The notes under the pieces were generated by a model. It saw nothing but the letters and a program-made list of their open reading frames with translations, searched no databases and was not told where the DNA came from. Shown here one piece after another: positions 17,483-25,418 of a stretch of DNA of 64,000 bases (its first letter is position 1; every line of letters begins with the position of its first letter). Source of the DNA: Flavobacteriales bacterium (GTDB taxonomy: Bacteria; Bacteroidota; Bacteroidia; Flavobacteriales; Flavobacteriaceae); assembly GCA_003331305.1 (NCBI GenBank), contig QOQB01000001.1:114250-178249 (forward strand), read 5' to 3'. The translations under genes were made by a program, and so were the position numbers.

Positions 17483-19078
17483 ATGAACACACACACAAAA
17501 TTATTCATTTCTTTTGTTTTTATTGCATTACTAGCAAGCTGTAGCTCAGGCAACCGCCGCTCTAACGTATCGCAAGGTACTGGTCTTGAAATAAATTCTA
17601 GCCGTGGTGGATTTCAATACAAAACAAATTATAAGGGGCAGGAAGCTGGTCCAGGACTGGTTTTTGTCCCTGGAGGAACATTCATTAAAGGAAGAGTTCA
17701 AGATGATGTCATGCGCGACTGGAACAACTCTCCCGTTCGCGTGCAAGTCCGATCGTTTTTTATAGATGAGACCGAAGTAACCAACATTATGTATATCGAA
17801 TATCTAGATTGGTTAGAACGTGTTTACAAGAACGAAGGGGGGAATTACCGAAACGTTTATTTGGCCGCTATTCCAGATACTATGGTATGGCGAAGTCCTC
17901 TAGGGTTTAATGAAGATATGGTAAAAAACTACTTGCGTCATCCTGCATTTAGAGATTATCCAGTTGTCGGAGTTACGTGGCAGCAGGCTACAAACTTTGC
18001 GAAGTGGCGTACCGAACGTGTAAATGAACGTCTTTTGGAACGCGAAGGGTATATTAAAAAAGGCGTTAGCATACAAATTGACAGTATTATGCCTGGAAGT
18101 GAATTTAATACCCAAACCTATTTACAAGCACCAGACCAAGTCTATGGGGGAGCATTTGGAGATAAAGCTGGACGAAATGCAGAGAAAAGAGGTCGAGATG
18201 CTGATTCTACATCATTGAATTTTGTTAAGCGTAAAGACGGATTACTTTTGCCCGAATACAGACTTCCCACGGAAGCAGAGTGGGAGTATGCTGCTTTAGG
18301 TTTGTCTGAAATTCGTGAGTACAACAGTTATCGCGGTAAAAAGAAATATCCTTGGGCTGGATCATCCACCCGTTCTCAAAAACGAAAGGATGAAGGCGAT
18401 CAATTGGCTAACTTCAAACAAGGGAAGGGAGACTACAGCGGTGTTTCAGGTTGGTCTTCTGACAATGCAGATATCACGGCTCCTGTTAGAGCCTATCCGC
18501 CTAATGACTATGGCCTTTACGGTATGGCAGGAAATGTTGCAGAATGGGTAGCTGACGTATATAGACCTATTGTTGATAATGACCTGTCTGACATGAACTA
18601 CTACAGAGGAAATCTATATACCAAACCTGCAATTGGTCCTGAGGGAAAAACGGTTGTCGTGGAAGATGTTGAATTAGAGACTACACCAAACAACAAGCTA
18701 AACATCAAGGCATTGCCAGGTGAAATTAAGTTTACGGAAATCGATTCGTCTGATGCTCAATTAAGACCAAATTTTAATAAAGCCTACAATAGTGATTTTA
18801 TGGATGGTGACGATCAGTCAAATCCTTCTGAAGCAAACATGTATAAATTTGCCGTTGATGATGAAGGTGCTGTTATTGCAAATGAAGAGAGCGTCAAGTC
18901 GCTAGTTTCCGATCAAACTCGTGTAGTTAAAGGAGGATCTTGGAAAGATCGTTCTTACTGGCTTGACCCATCACAAAGACGCTATTTACCAGAGTTTATG
19001 GCTGCTGATTTTATAGGCTTTAGGTGTGCCATGTCATATCTTGGCGAAAGCAAGAAAAAGAAACGTCCACGGGACTAA
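17483..19078 (+). CDS. gldJ: Gliding motility lipoprotein GldJ
   Basis: 531 residues. Lipoprotein signal with Leu-Ala-Ser-Cys-Ser. The body is an FGE-sulfatase (formylglycine-generating enzyme-like) fold, seen in Pro-Gly-Gly-Thr-Phe, Asp-Glu-Thr-Glu-Val-Thr, Leu-Pro-Thr-Glu-Ala-Glu-Trp-Glu, Gly-Asn-Val-Ala-Glu-Trp and Lys-Gly-Gly-Ser-Trp. GldJ is a structural outer-membrane lipoprotein of the gliding motor/T9SS track and stabilises GldK; it is not a sulfatase maturase. The acidic insert near 400-470 is typical of GldJ. Three bases separate it from murF, the order seen widely in flavobacteria. Confidence 0.95.
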   Translation: MNTHTKLFISFVFIALLASCSSGNRRSNVSQGTGLEINSSRGGFQYKTNYKGQEAGPGLVFVPGGTFIKGRVQDDVMRDWNNSPVRVQVRSFFIDETEVTNIMYIEYLDWLERVYKNEGGNYRNVYLAAIPDTMVWRSPLGFNEDMVKNYLRHPAFRDYPVVGVTWQQATNFAKWRTERVNERLLEREGYIKKGVSIQIDSIMPGSEFNTQTYLQAPDQVYGGAFGDKAGRNAEKRGRDADSTSLNFVKRKDGLLLPEYRLPTEAEWEYAALGLSEIREYNSYRGKKKYPWAGSSTRSQKRKDEGDQLANFKQGKGDYSGVSGWSSDNADITAPVRAYPPNDYGLYGMAGNVAEWVADVYRPIVDNDLSDMNYYRGNLYTKPAIGPEGKTVVVEDVELETTPNNKLNIKALPGEIKFTEIDSSDAQLRPNFNKAYNSDFMDGDDQSNPSEANMYKFAVDDEGAVIANEESVKSLVSDQTRVVKGGSWKDRSYWLDPSQRRYLPEFMAADFIGFRCAMSYLGESKKKKRPRD

Positions 19079-19081
19079 TTC

Positions 19082-20338
19082 ATGGCTTCGCTTCAAGAAG
19101 TTTACGCACTTTTCTTGGCCTCATCGGGAGTTGAAACCGATAGCAGAAAATCCATTTTGAACAAATTGTTTTTTGCCCTAAAGGGAGAAAACTTCGATGG
19201 AAATGCTTACGCACTAAACGCTATAGAAAAAGGTGCTTCGGCGGCTATCGTTGATCAGTCAGAAGTAGCATCAGTACACCCAAAATGTTTTCTAGTTGAC
19301 GACGTCTTGCAAACCTTGCAGGCGCTTGCCAGTCATCACAGAAAACAATTTGATATTCCCGTTATTGCGCTCACAGGAAGTAACGGAAAAACCACCACCA
19401 AAGAACTTATTGCAAGCGTACTAAACTCGAGTCATCATGTTTTAGCTACCAAAGGGAATCTAAACAATCATATAGGGGTTCCCCTAACATTATTAGGTTT
19501 GACCAAAAAACACAGTCATGCACTTATAGAAATGGGTGCTAATCACATAGGAGAGATTGATTTTTTATGCCATATTGCTCACCCTACACATGGCATAATT
19601 ACTAATATTGGCAAGGCGCATCTCGAAGGTTTTGGGTCTTTGGATGGTGTGCTTGAGGGAAAAACTGAGCTTTACAGGTTTTTAGAAATAAATAAGGGAA
19701 TTGTTATTATAAATGATCAAGATCCGAAGCTAATAGGTGCTCTTAGGGGAAACAAAAATATGATGTATAGCCCTAAGGAGTATGCCCTATTAGGTGACCA
19801 GCCTACACTTAAGCTGCGTTTTAATGACACGGAAATAAACACCCAATTGGTAGGAAATTATAACAAAACGAACATTGCTGCTGCCGTTTGTGTAGGAGAT
19901 ATTTTTGATATCCCATTAAAGAAAAGCGTTGCGGCTATTGAAGCCTATGCACCCGAAAATCATCGGTCGCAACTCATGTCAAAAAACAACAAAACTATTG
20001 TAATTGATGCTTATAATGCCAATCCAACAAGCATGCATGCTGCCATTGCAGCATTTGCGAAAAGAAGTGGGAAAAAAGCAGTGCTACTGGGGCATATGGC
20101 AGAGCTTGGAACGTATGAATCAGATGAGCATCAAGCTTTGGTTGATTTAGTTAAAAGCCATGATTTTGAGGAGTGCTATTGGGTAGGCAAGCCTTACGAG
20201 TCAATGGTGTCATCAAATTACTTTGCTTCTGTGAACGAACTCCATGCATTTTTAAAAAACAGTCCTATTAAGGCCGATCAATTGCTCATAAAAGGATCGC
20301 GAAGTGCTGCATTGGAAAAAGTGCTCGACAGCTTATAA
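19082..20338 (+). CDS. murF: UDP-N-acetylmuramoyl-tripeptide:D-alanyl-D-alanine ligase
   Basis: 418 residues, normal MurF length. Adds D-Ala-D-Ala to the UDP-MurNAc-tripeptide in the cytoplasm, the last soluble step of peptidoglycan precursor synthesis. ATP-binding Thr-Gly-Ser-Asn-Gly-Lys-Thr-Thr-Thr-Lys is at about 98-107, followed by Gly-Asn-Leu-Asn-Asn-His-Ile-Gly-Val-Pro and the Glu-Met-Gly-Ala-Asn-His motif; the C-terminal ligase domain has Asp-Ala-Tyr-Asn-Ala-Asn-Pro. Cotranscribed with gldJ. Intact. Confidence 0.95.
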   Translation: MASLQEVYALFLASSGVETDSRKSILNKLFFALKGENFDGNAYALNAIEKGASAAIVDQSEVASVHPKCFLVDDVLQTLQALASHHRKQFDIPVIALTGSNGKTTTKELIASVLNSSHHVLATKGNLNNHIGVPLTLLGLTKKHSHALIEMGANHIGEIDFLCHIAHPTHGIITNIGKAHLEGFGSLDGVLEGKTELYRFLEINKGIVIINDQDPKLIGALRGNKNMMYSPKEYALLGDQPTLKLRFNDTEINTQLVGNYNKTNIAAAVCVGDIFDIPLKKSVAAIEAYAPENHRSQLMSKNNKTIVIDAYNANPTSMHAAIAAFAKRSGKKAVLLGHMAELGTYESDEHQALVDLVKSHDFEECYWVGKPYESMVSSNYFASVNELHAFLKNSPIKADQLLIKGSRSAALEKVLDSL

Positions 20339-20354
20339 CCCCGTTGTAAAGTAA

Positions 20355-20558
20355 TCAATTGTGAGCTAGGTCATGGAAACAAACCTTTTTTGGCAATTTA
20401 TGTTTTTTTAACTCTTTTGCAATTCTTTCAAAGGTTTTAAACCCACAGTTATTCAATTCAGCATTTTGATGAAACCCACGCCTTAACTCGATTGTCTCTG
20501 TTAGGTTATTTGCTATTAGCTCCTTGATGCATTCAGCAAAGGTCTGTGCATAAATCAT
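20355..20558 (-). CDS. Small hypothetical protein, 67 residues
   Basis: An open frame from a clear ATG, with a plausible codon pattern, in the 260-bp gap between murF and yjbQ. The product is soluble, basic and probably helical (Ala-Glu-Cys-Ile-Lys-Glu-Leu, Ala-Lys-Glu-Leu-Lys-Lys-His). I recognise no family. No TAnnTTTG element lies upstream, though it could be read from the tRNA-yjbQ transcript. It may be a degraded remnant of a longer gene or spurious. Confidence 0.35.
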   Translation of the reverse strand: MIYAQTFAECIKELIANNLTETIELRRGFHQNAELNNCGFKTFERIAKELKKHKLPKKVCFHDLAHN

Positions 20559-20596
20559 AAATACAGAAGAAAACAGGTGATTCGTAGAGGTTTCAA

Positions 20597-20619
20597 TTAT
20601 TACCCAATTAAGGTAATAA
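20597..20619 (-). repeat. Inverted repeat over the yjbQ stop codon
   Basis: Eight-base arms TTATTACC and GGTAATAA around a 7-nt loop, spanning the last codons of yjbQ. No T tract follows on the minus strand, so it is at best a weak terminator or an mRNA 3' stabiliser. Confidence 0.4.
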
Positions 20620-21004
20620 AAATTTTCCTTGAGTTGGCGTGATTACGATGCTCACACAAATAAACTCCCTGCCAAGTACCAAGTTGGGCTACGCCCTTTT
20701 GAATCGGAAAACTCACGGAGGAACCCAAAATACTGCTTTTTATATGTGAGGTCATATCGTCAGGGCCTTCTAAAGTGTGAGTGTAATGCGTGTCGTTTTC
20801 AGAAACCATTTTATTAAAATGGGTTTCAAAGTCGACCCTAACACTTGGGTCTGCGTTTTCGTTAATGGTTAAGCTGGCAGATGTGTGTTTAATAAAAATA
20901 TGCACTACTCCGCTCTTTTTTGGAATTTCATTTAGGATATAAGACGTGATTAAATGAAAACCTCTTTGGAATGGTGGAAGACTTATTTCTTTTTGAAAAA
21001 TCAT
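20600..21004 (-). CDS. yjbQ: YjbQ family secondary thiamine-phosphate synthase-like protein (UPF0047)
   Basis: 134 residues. Family hallmarks are Val-His-Ile-Phe-Ile-Lys-His-Thr-Ser-Ala-Ser-Leu, Glu-Asn-Ala-Asp-Pro-Ser-Val and the closing Leu-Gly-Thr-Trp-Gln-Gly-Val-Tyr-Leu-Cys-Glu-His-Arg. Some relatives show weak thiamine-phosphate synthase activity; the physiological role is uncertain. The start at 21004 matches the usual family N-terminus. A longer frame reads through the tRNA and is not real. The ATG lies only 6 nt beyond the 3' end of tRNA-Val, so it is probably cotranscribed with it. Confidence 0.88.
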   Translation of the reverse strand: MIFQKEISLPPFQRGFHLITSYILNEIPKKSGVVHIFIKHTSASLTINENADPSVRVDFETHFNKMVSENDTHYTHTLEGPDDMTSHIKSSILGSSVSFPIQKGVAQLGTWQGVYLCEHRNHANSRKIFITLIG

Positions 21005-21010
21005 GTTTTG

Positions 21011-21085
21011 TGGGTCATATTGGATTCGAACCAATGACTTCCGCCCTGTCAAGGCGACACTCTGAACCAACTGAGTTAATGACCC
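21011..21085 (-). tRNA. tRNA-Val (anticodon GAC)
   Basis: 75-nt cloverleaf on the minus strand. Acceptor arms GGGTCAT and ATGACCC pair fully with discriminator A; D stem ACTC/GAGT; anticodon stem TCGCC/GGCGG with loop TTGACAG, anticodon GAC; 5-nt variable loop; T stem ATTGG/CCAAT with loop TTCGAAT. CCA is not encoded. The anticodon is read from the 7-nt loop, giving valine rather than aspartate. Confidence 0.95.
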
Positions 21086-21092
21086 GAGGGCG

Positions 21093-21124
21093 CAAAAGTA
21101 ATCAAATTCAACGTATTGCGTAAA
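21093..21124 (-). promoter_or_regulatory. Predicted tRNA-Val (and yjbQ) promoter
   Basis: On the minus strand TTTA at 21121-21124, a 20-nt spacer, and TACTTTTG at 21093-21100, 8 nt before the tRNA 5' end. The -33 shares bases with the -7 of the divergent flavin reductase gene. Confidence 0.55.
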
Positions 21125-21128
21125 TTTG
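21121..21128 (+). promoter_or_regulatory. Predicted -7 element of the flavin reductase gene
   Basis: TAAATTTG, exact match. It abuts the ATG at 21130, so that ATG would lie at or before the transcription start; the second ATG at 21142 fits better. Confidence 0.55.
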
Positions 21129-21141
21129 CATGAAAAGCACT

Positions 21142-21765
21142 ATGATACATTTTTCTCGAACCGACATTGACAAGATGGATAAAATCTTTAGATTAAATCT
21201 CATCAACAGTTGTACAGGGTTCAAATCAGCTAATCTACTGGGGACAAAATCGCTTAATGGCGTGAGCAATGTGGCCGTTTTTAGCAGCATTACCCATCTT
21301 GGGAGTAATCCGCCATTGATTGGCTTTATCCTACGCCCTACCACAGTTCCTAGGGATACTTACCGGAACATCAAAGACACCGGTGTATTTACAGTAAATC
21401 ACATCAACAGCGACATCATCGAAGATGCGCACCACACCTCCGCAAAATATCCTGATGAAGTTTCGGAATTTACCAAAACAGATTTGCAAGAAGAGTTTCT
21501 TGGAGACTTCTCTGCCCCTTTTGTAAAAGACGCAAAAATTCGTTTGGGGTGTACATTTTTGAACGAATATGAAATTAAAGAAAATGACACATTGTTGCTT
21601 GTCAGTCAGGTTGATCATTTGTATGTTGCAGATCAAGAAATCTTACAAACTGACGGTTGGCTTAAGCTTCAAAATGCCGATACGGTAACCATCAATGGAT
21701 TGGACGGCTATGCCAAAACAGCATTGATAGACAGATACCCATACGCAAGACCCAAAAAAGAATGA
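21142..21765 (+). CDS. Flavin reductase family protein
   Basis: 207 residues of the flavin reductase-like (split-barrel FMN-binding) family: Asn-Gly-Val-Ser-Asn-Val-Ala-Val-Phe-Ser-Ser then Pro-Pro-Leu-Ile-Gly-Phe, and Asp-Thr-Tyr-Arg-Asn-Ile-Lys followed by Phe-Thr-Val-Asn-His. It probably binds FMN and reduces it or a small substrate with NAD(P)H. Substrate unknown. Start moved to 21142 because the promoter element ends 13 nt upstream of it; 21130 would add four residues. Its stop overlaps the start of the O-methyltransferase by four bases (ATGA), so the two are coupled. Confidence 0.82.
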   Translation: MIHFSRTDIDKMDKIFRLNLINSCTGFKSANLLGTKSLNGVSNVAVFSSITHLGSNPPLIGFILRPTTVPRDTYRNIKDTGVFTVNHINSDIIEDAHHTSAKYPDEVSEFTKTDLQEEFLGDFSAPFVKDAKIRLGCTFLNEYEIKENDTLLLVSQVDHLYVADQEILQTDGWLKLQNADTVTINGLDGYAKTALIDRYPYARPKKE

Positions 21766-22397
21766 ATTTTTTAGACAAAAACTTAGAAGCATACGTACAA
21801 CAACACTCGGACCAAGAACCTGAATTATTGCAACAATTGGCTCGTGAAACCCACCTAAAAGTGTTGCAACCCCGTATGCTAAGTGGTGCTTACCAAGGTC
21901 GGCTACTTGCTTTGGTAGCCAAGTTGATAGCCCCCAAACGCGTATTAGAAATTGGCACATATACGGGCTACTCTGCCTTATGTATGGCAGAAGGTTTGCC
22001 TCCCAATGGACGCATAGATACCATAGACATAGACGAGGAATTAACCGATATACAACGGCGCTATTTCGAGGCTTCGGGTTACGGAAATCAGATTTTTCAG
22101 CATTTAGGCAACGCAGCTGATGTTATTCCAACGCTAAAAGGTGATTTTGATTTGGTTTTTATTGATGCAGATAAAGAACAATACCCCCAGTATTTTGACC
22201 TAATTATTGATCGCCTTCAAACAGGCGGATTAATCATTGCGGATAATGTGCTATGGTCCGGAAAAGTAGTGACAAAAGCTACAGATGAAGCCACTGAGAC
22301 ATTGCAATTATTTAATAAAAAAGTAATGGAAGATACACGCGTAGAAACCGTTTTATTGCCTGTAAGAGATGGCCTAACGTTACTTCGTAAAATTTAG
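21762..22397 (+). CDS. Class I SAM-dependent O-methyltransferase (caffeoyl-CoA OMT-like)
   Basis: 211 residues. SAM-binding motif I is Val-Leu-Glu-Ile-Gly-Thr-Tyr-Thr-Gly-Tyr-Ser near residue 63. Motif Phe-Ile-Asp-Ala-Asp-Lys supplies a metal ligand of this family, and Ala-Asp-Asn-Val-Leu-Trp-Ser-Gly-Lys-Val is the typical downstream segment. Methylates a hydroxyl on an unknown small molecule using a divalent metal. Translationally coupled to the flavin reductase, which hints at a shared substrate. Its stop overlaps the tatA stop by four bases in a convergent arrangement. Confidence 0.88.
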   Translation: MNFLDKNLEAYVQQHSDQEPELLQQLARETHLKVLQPRMLSGAYQGRLLALVAKLIAPKRVLEIGTYTGYSALCMAEGLPPNGRIDTIDIDEELTDIQRRYFEASGYGNQIFQHLGNAADVIPTLKGDFDLVFIDADKEQYPQYFDLIIDRLQTGGLIIADNVLWSGKVVTKATDEATETLQLFNKKVMEDTRVETVLLPVRDGLTLLRKI

Positions 22398-22657
22398 CGT
22401 CTACGCTTAACCGTACCTGTAATTTCGTTGATTTCTTTTTTTAAATCGTCCACTTCTTTTTGCAGTTCTTTGGTGTCTAGGCCTTGGGACTCGGCCGATT
22501 TTTCTAATTCCTCACGAAAATCACGACTTGCATTTTTTACTTGTTGAATTCCTTTAGCAAGTGTACGCGCAATTTCAGGGATTCGATTGGCTCCAAAAAC
22601 CAACAGTACCATCATGAATACAAAAACCAGCTCGGCACCGCTTATAAAAAATATCAT
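22394..22657 (-). CDS. tatA: Twin-arginine translocase TatA/TatB-type subunit
   Basis: 87 residues: one N-terminal membrane helix, a Phe-Gly-Ala-Asn-Arg-Ile-Pro-Glu-Ile hinge, an amphipathic helix with Ala-Lys-Gly-Ile, then a charged coiled tail ending in basic residues. Forms the Tat pore for folded proteins; a TatA versus TatB role cannot be decided here, but Bacteroidetes commonly use TatA/E-type subunits with TatC encoded elsewhere. Start at 22657 because an upstream in-frame TTG falls within the promoter element. Confidence 0.88.
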   Translation of the reverse strand: MIFFISGAELVFVFMMVLLVFGANRIPEIARTLAKGIQQVKNASRDFREELEKSAESQGLDTKELQKEVDDLKKEINEITGTVKRRR

Positions 22658-22661
22658 ACAG

Positions 22662-22669
22662 CAAATATA
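22662..22669 (-). promoter_or_regulatory. Predicted -7 element of tatA
   Basis: TATATTTG on the minus strand, exact match, ending only 4 nt before the tatA ATG; suggests a leaderless or almost leaderless mRNA. Confidence 0.5.
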
Positions 22670-22676
22670 CAAGAAA

Positions 22677-22701
22677 CAAAAAAGCCAACCTCCCGGTTGG
22701 C
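22677..22701 (-). terminator. Rho-independent terminator after the M1 peptidase gene
   Basis: On the minus strand a 7-bp stem GCCAACC/GGTTGGC with loop GGGA, followed by a run of six T. It begins 11 nt after the M1 peptidase stop and sits just upstream of the tatA promoter, separating the two units. Confidence 0.85.
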
Positions 22702-22711
22702 AATTCGTTTG

Positions 22712-24886
22712 TTATTGTTGTTTTTTGAACTTCTCAAAGTCGTTTTCTTCAATTATCTTAGGCCAATTATTGTTGTCTTTATTGATATCAGCCGTTGCGT
22801 TGTCTGGGTCAACGACAACTCCAACAAGCTCTTTGTCCGTAGCAATGTATTTACTAATGGTATTGTCATTTTTACGCCACACTTGTGCAGGATACGTCTT
22901 GCGCTCTGTGGTACCATCGGCATAGACATAGTCTACTATAAGTGGCATTACCAAACCGCCTGGTTTTTCAAATACTACTTCGTAGAACTTCTTATTTTCT
23001 TTACGATTTTTAAGTTCTTCAGGAGTTAAGTTTTCTAAGCTACGTTGGTAATACAATGAAAAATACCGTTTATCATCGCCTAGTTTTTTAATGTCTTTTA
23101 CCTCAGTAACGCCCAAATCTACCACATCGGTAGTAAAAAACCAGCCACGCCAAAACCAATCCAAATCAAAAGCAGAGGCGTCTTCCATGGAGCGAAAGAA
23201 GTCCTCAGGGGTTGGGTGTTTAAACATCCAGCGTTGAGAAAAAGTTTTAAAAGCATGGTCAAATAGTTCGCGGCCCATCACGGTTTCACGCAATATGTTC
23301 AGTGCTGTTGCTGGCTTGCTGTAGGCATTTGGCCCTAGCTGATATACGTTTTCAGGATTTGACATAATGGGGGCAATAAAGTCCTGATCACCGGCCATAT
23401 AGCGCACAATATTTTGTGGATCCATATCGTCGGAAGGATAATGCTCTAAGCCCGGAATGGCATCTGGGTGTGCTTTGCCAAAATCCTGCTCGGCAATGAT
23501 TTGCACAAAACTATTTAGTCCTTCATCCATCCAGCCCCACTGACGTTCATCGGAATTTACAATCATGGGAAAGAAATTATGTCCAATTTCGTGGATAATA
23601 ACACCTATCATGCTGAATTTGGTACGATCACTGTAATAGCCGTTTTCATCTGGACGCCCAAAATTGAAACATATCATTGGATACTCCATACCCACATCAT
23701 CGGCATGCACAGAAATAGCTTTGTGATATGGGTAATCAAAAGTCATATCAGAGTAAGACTTTAATGCACTCGCTACAGTTTTGGTGGACCATTGTTCCCA
23801 AAGCGGGTTTCCCTCTTTAGGGTAAACAGAAACCGCCATAACATCATTTCCATTGATATCCACATTCATCATATCTACAATAAACTTACGCGAAGAAGCA
23901 AATGCAAAATCACGCACATTTTTAGCTTTAAAATGCCAGGTTTTTGTTCCGGTCGGCGTACTTTTTTCATTAGCCTCGGCCTCATCTTGTGTAACAATAA
24001 AGACAGGTTCATCATACGATTTTTTTGCTTGCTTGAAGCGCTTCATCATAGTTGATGAATACACTTCTTTTCGATTTTCTAGTACACCTGTTGCTTCTAC
24101 AATGTGATCGTTCGGAACTGTAATTTTTACATCATAGTCTCCAAAAGGAAGGGCAAATTCACCATTGCCCCAAAACTGCTGGTTTTGCCATCCCTCTACG
24201 TCGTTATAAACCGCCATACGAGGAAAAAACTGTGCAATAAAATAAGCGTAATTATCGTCCTTTTTAAAATATTCATATCCCGATCGTGAATCCCAAAACT
24301 GGCGATTAGGGATGTTATAATGCCATTTAAGACGGAACGACATCGACGTTCCAGAAGCCAAAGGAGTTGGTAAGTCAATACGCATCATGGTTTGGTGAAT
24401 GGTGTAAGGCAAATCAACGCCTTCACTTGTTTGTAGCGCATCTATTTTGAATCCACCATCAAACTTTTCGTTAAGCAAAAATTCGTTAACAAACCCCGGG
24501 GCAACAGAGCGTTGGGTGCCATAATAGCTGCTTCCATTATTCAATCGGTCAAACGACTGCCCATCACGAGCACGCACATTTTGATCCATTTGCACCCACA
24601 AATACGTTAACGTTTCAGGTGAGTTATTGGTGTAGGTAACAACTTGATCCCCAAAAAGCTCTTGGGTTTTGTCGTTAAGCACAAGCTCCATGGTATAATC
24701 TGCCTGTTGTTGATAATATGCTGGACCTGGTGCACCAGAAGCAGTGCGAAACGCATTGGGTGTTGCAAGCTCGTTGTAGAGCTGTCTAAACTTGTTTTGG
24801 TTGGTGTGTCCTTGCGGTGTTTTTTGGGCAAATGACGTAAAAAAAGTAACGGTTAAGAGAACGGCAACAAATTGTGTGTATTTCAT
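22712..24886 (-). CDS. Secreted M1 family metallopeptidase
   Basis: 724 residues with a signal peptide ending Thr-Ser-Phe-Ala-Gln. Zinc site H432-Glu-Ile-Gly-H436 with E455 in Trp-Met-Asp-Glu-Gly-Leu, the exact HExxH-18-E spacing of gluzincins; the exopeptidase Gly-Met-Glu-Tyr-Pro segment that recognises the peptide N-terminus lies just before. Probably a periplasmic or outer-surface aminopeptidase for protein scavenging. Start at 24886 gives the best signal peptide; an ATG two codons upstream is possible. Last gene of the CPR-DUF6702-M1 unit. Confidence 0.92.
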   Translation of the reverse strand: MKYTQFVAVLLTVTFFTSFAQKTPQGHTNQNKFRQLYNELATPNAFRTASGAPGPAYYQQQADYTMELVLNDKTQELFGDQVVTYTNNSPETLTYLWVQMDQNVRARDGQSFDRLNNGSSYYGTQRSVAPGFVNEFLLNEKFDGGFKIDALQTSEGVDLPYTIHQTMMRIDLPTPLASGTSMSFRLKWHYNIPNRQFWDSRSGYEYFKKDDNYAYFIAQFFPRMAVYNDVEGWQNQQFWGNGEFALPFGDYDVKITVPNDHIVEATGVLENRKEVYSSTMMKRFKQAKKSYDEPVFIVTQDEAEANEKSTPTGTKTWHFKAKNVRDFAFASSRKFIVDMMNVDINGNDVMAVSVYPKEGNPLWEQWSTKTVASALKSYSDMTFDYPYHKAISVHADDVGMEYPMICFNFGRPDENGYYSDRTKFSMIGVIIHEIGHNFFPMIVNSDERQWGWMDEGLNSFVQIIAEQDFGKAHPDAIPGLEHYPSDDMDPQNIVRYMAGDQDFIAPIMSNPENVYQLGPNAYSKPATALNILRETVMGRELFDHAFKTFSQRWMFKHPTPEDFFRSMEDASAFDLDWFWRGWFFTTDVVDLGVTEVKDIKKLGDDKRYFSLYYQRSLENLTPEELKNRKENKKFYEVVFEKPGGLVMPLIVDYVYADGTTERKTYPAQVWRKNDNTISKYIATDKELVGVVVDPDNATADINKDNNNWPKIIEENDFEKFKKQQ

Positions 24887-24911
24887 GTGCATTAGATTTT
24901 TTATAAATATA

Positions 24912-25418
24912 TCAGTTTGTAGGAAATTCAAAATTAAATTGTGCAAAATTTTGATCTTGGGTGTGCAAAAAACTTTTCTTTCCCATTGCTGTAGAAAGCG
25001 TTACAATGTTTTTCTGTTCAGGAAAAGCATCAAATAAAAAGGTATTAGACCACTCCAAAGCTTTTATTTCAGGCATGTTGTTAAAAGACGCATACATGTG
25101 CGTTTGGTCTTGTTTATATTCCCAACCTACAAAAGAAAATGATGTCGATTTTGGTAAGTCATGTACCACAAAATAATCTTTAAAATAGCTGGTAATATGT
25201 TGTTCCGTAACTTCAATAGTTTGACTGTCTGGGTCTAAAGAAATCTCTTCTCCTGTGTATATTGACAATGCCTTAGAAAAATCGTCGGTGAACACCCGTA
25301 CCACAAGCTGTAATTGCTGCTCATCGGGTTTGTAGTACATGTCCGTAGTACTTACATAATACTTATGTGGGACGAATGCCAAAAAAGGCAAAAGCAGCAG
25401 AAACCAGAACGACCGCAT
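24912..25418 (-). CDS. DUF6702 family protein
   Basis: 168 residues. A hydrophobic N-terminus is followed by His-Lys-Tyr-Tyr-Val-Ser, a Gln-Leu-Gln-Leu-Val-Val-Arg-Val-Phe-Thr-Asp-Asp-Phe core and a C-terminal Phe-Glu-Phe-Pro. This pattern matches the DUF6702 proteins found beside M1 peptidases in Bacteroidetes. Exported, probably periplasmic; function unknown. It shares a base with the stop of the upstream CPR gene and is 25 nt from the M1 gene, so the three are one transcript. Confidence 0.75.
   Translation of the reverse strand: MRSFWFLLLLPFLAFVPHKYYVSTTDMYYKPDEQQLQLVVRVFTDDFSKALSIYTGEEISLDPDSQTIEVTEQHITSYFKDYFVVHDLPKSTSFSFVGWEYKQDQTHMYASFNNMPEIKALEWSNTFLFDAFPEQKNIVTLSTAMGKKSFLHTQDQNFAQFNFEFPTN

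Noticed and set aside
17483..19078. GldJ as a formylglycine-generating sulfatase maturase for the sulfatase at 62 kb
   Set aside because: The FGE-like fold is shared, but the lipoprotein signal, length and position before murF identify GldJ, a structural gliding/T9SS protein.
21004..21070. Longer yjbQ start at 21070
   Set aside because: Those codons lie within the tRNA-Val gene.
21011..21085. tRNA-Asp (GTC)
   Set aside because: The sequence GTC is seen only on the plus strand; the tRNA is on the minus strand and the 7-nt loop reads GAC, valine.
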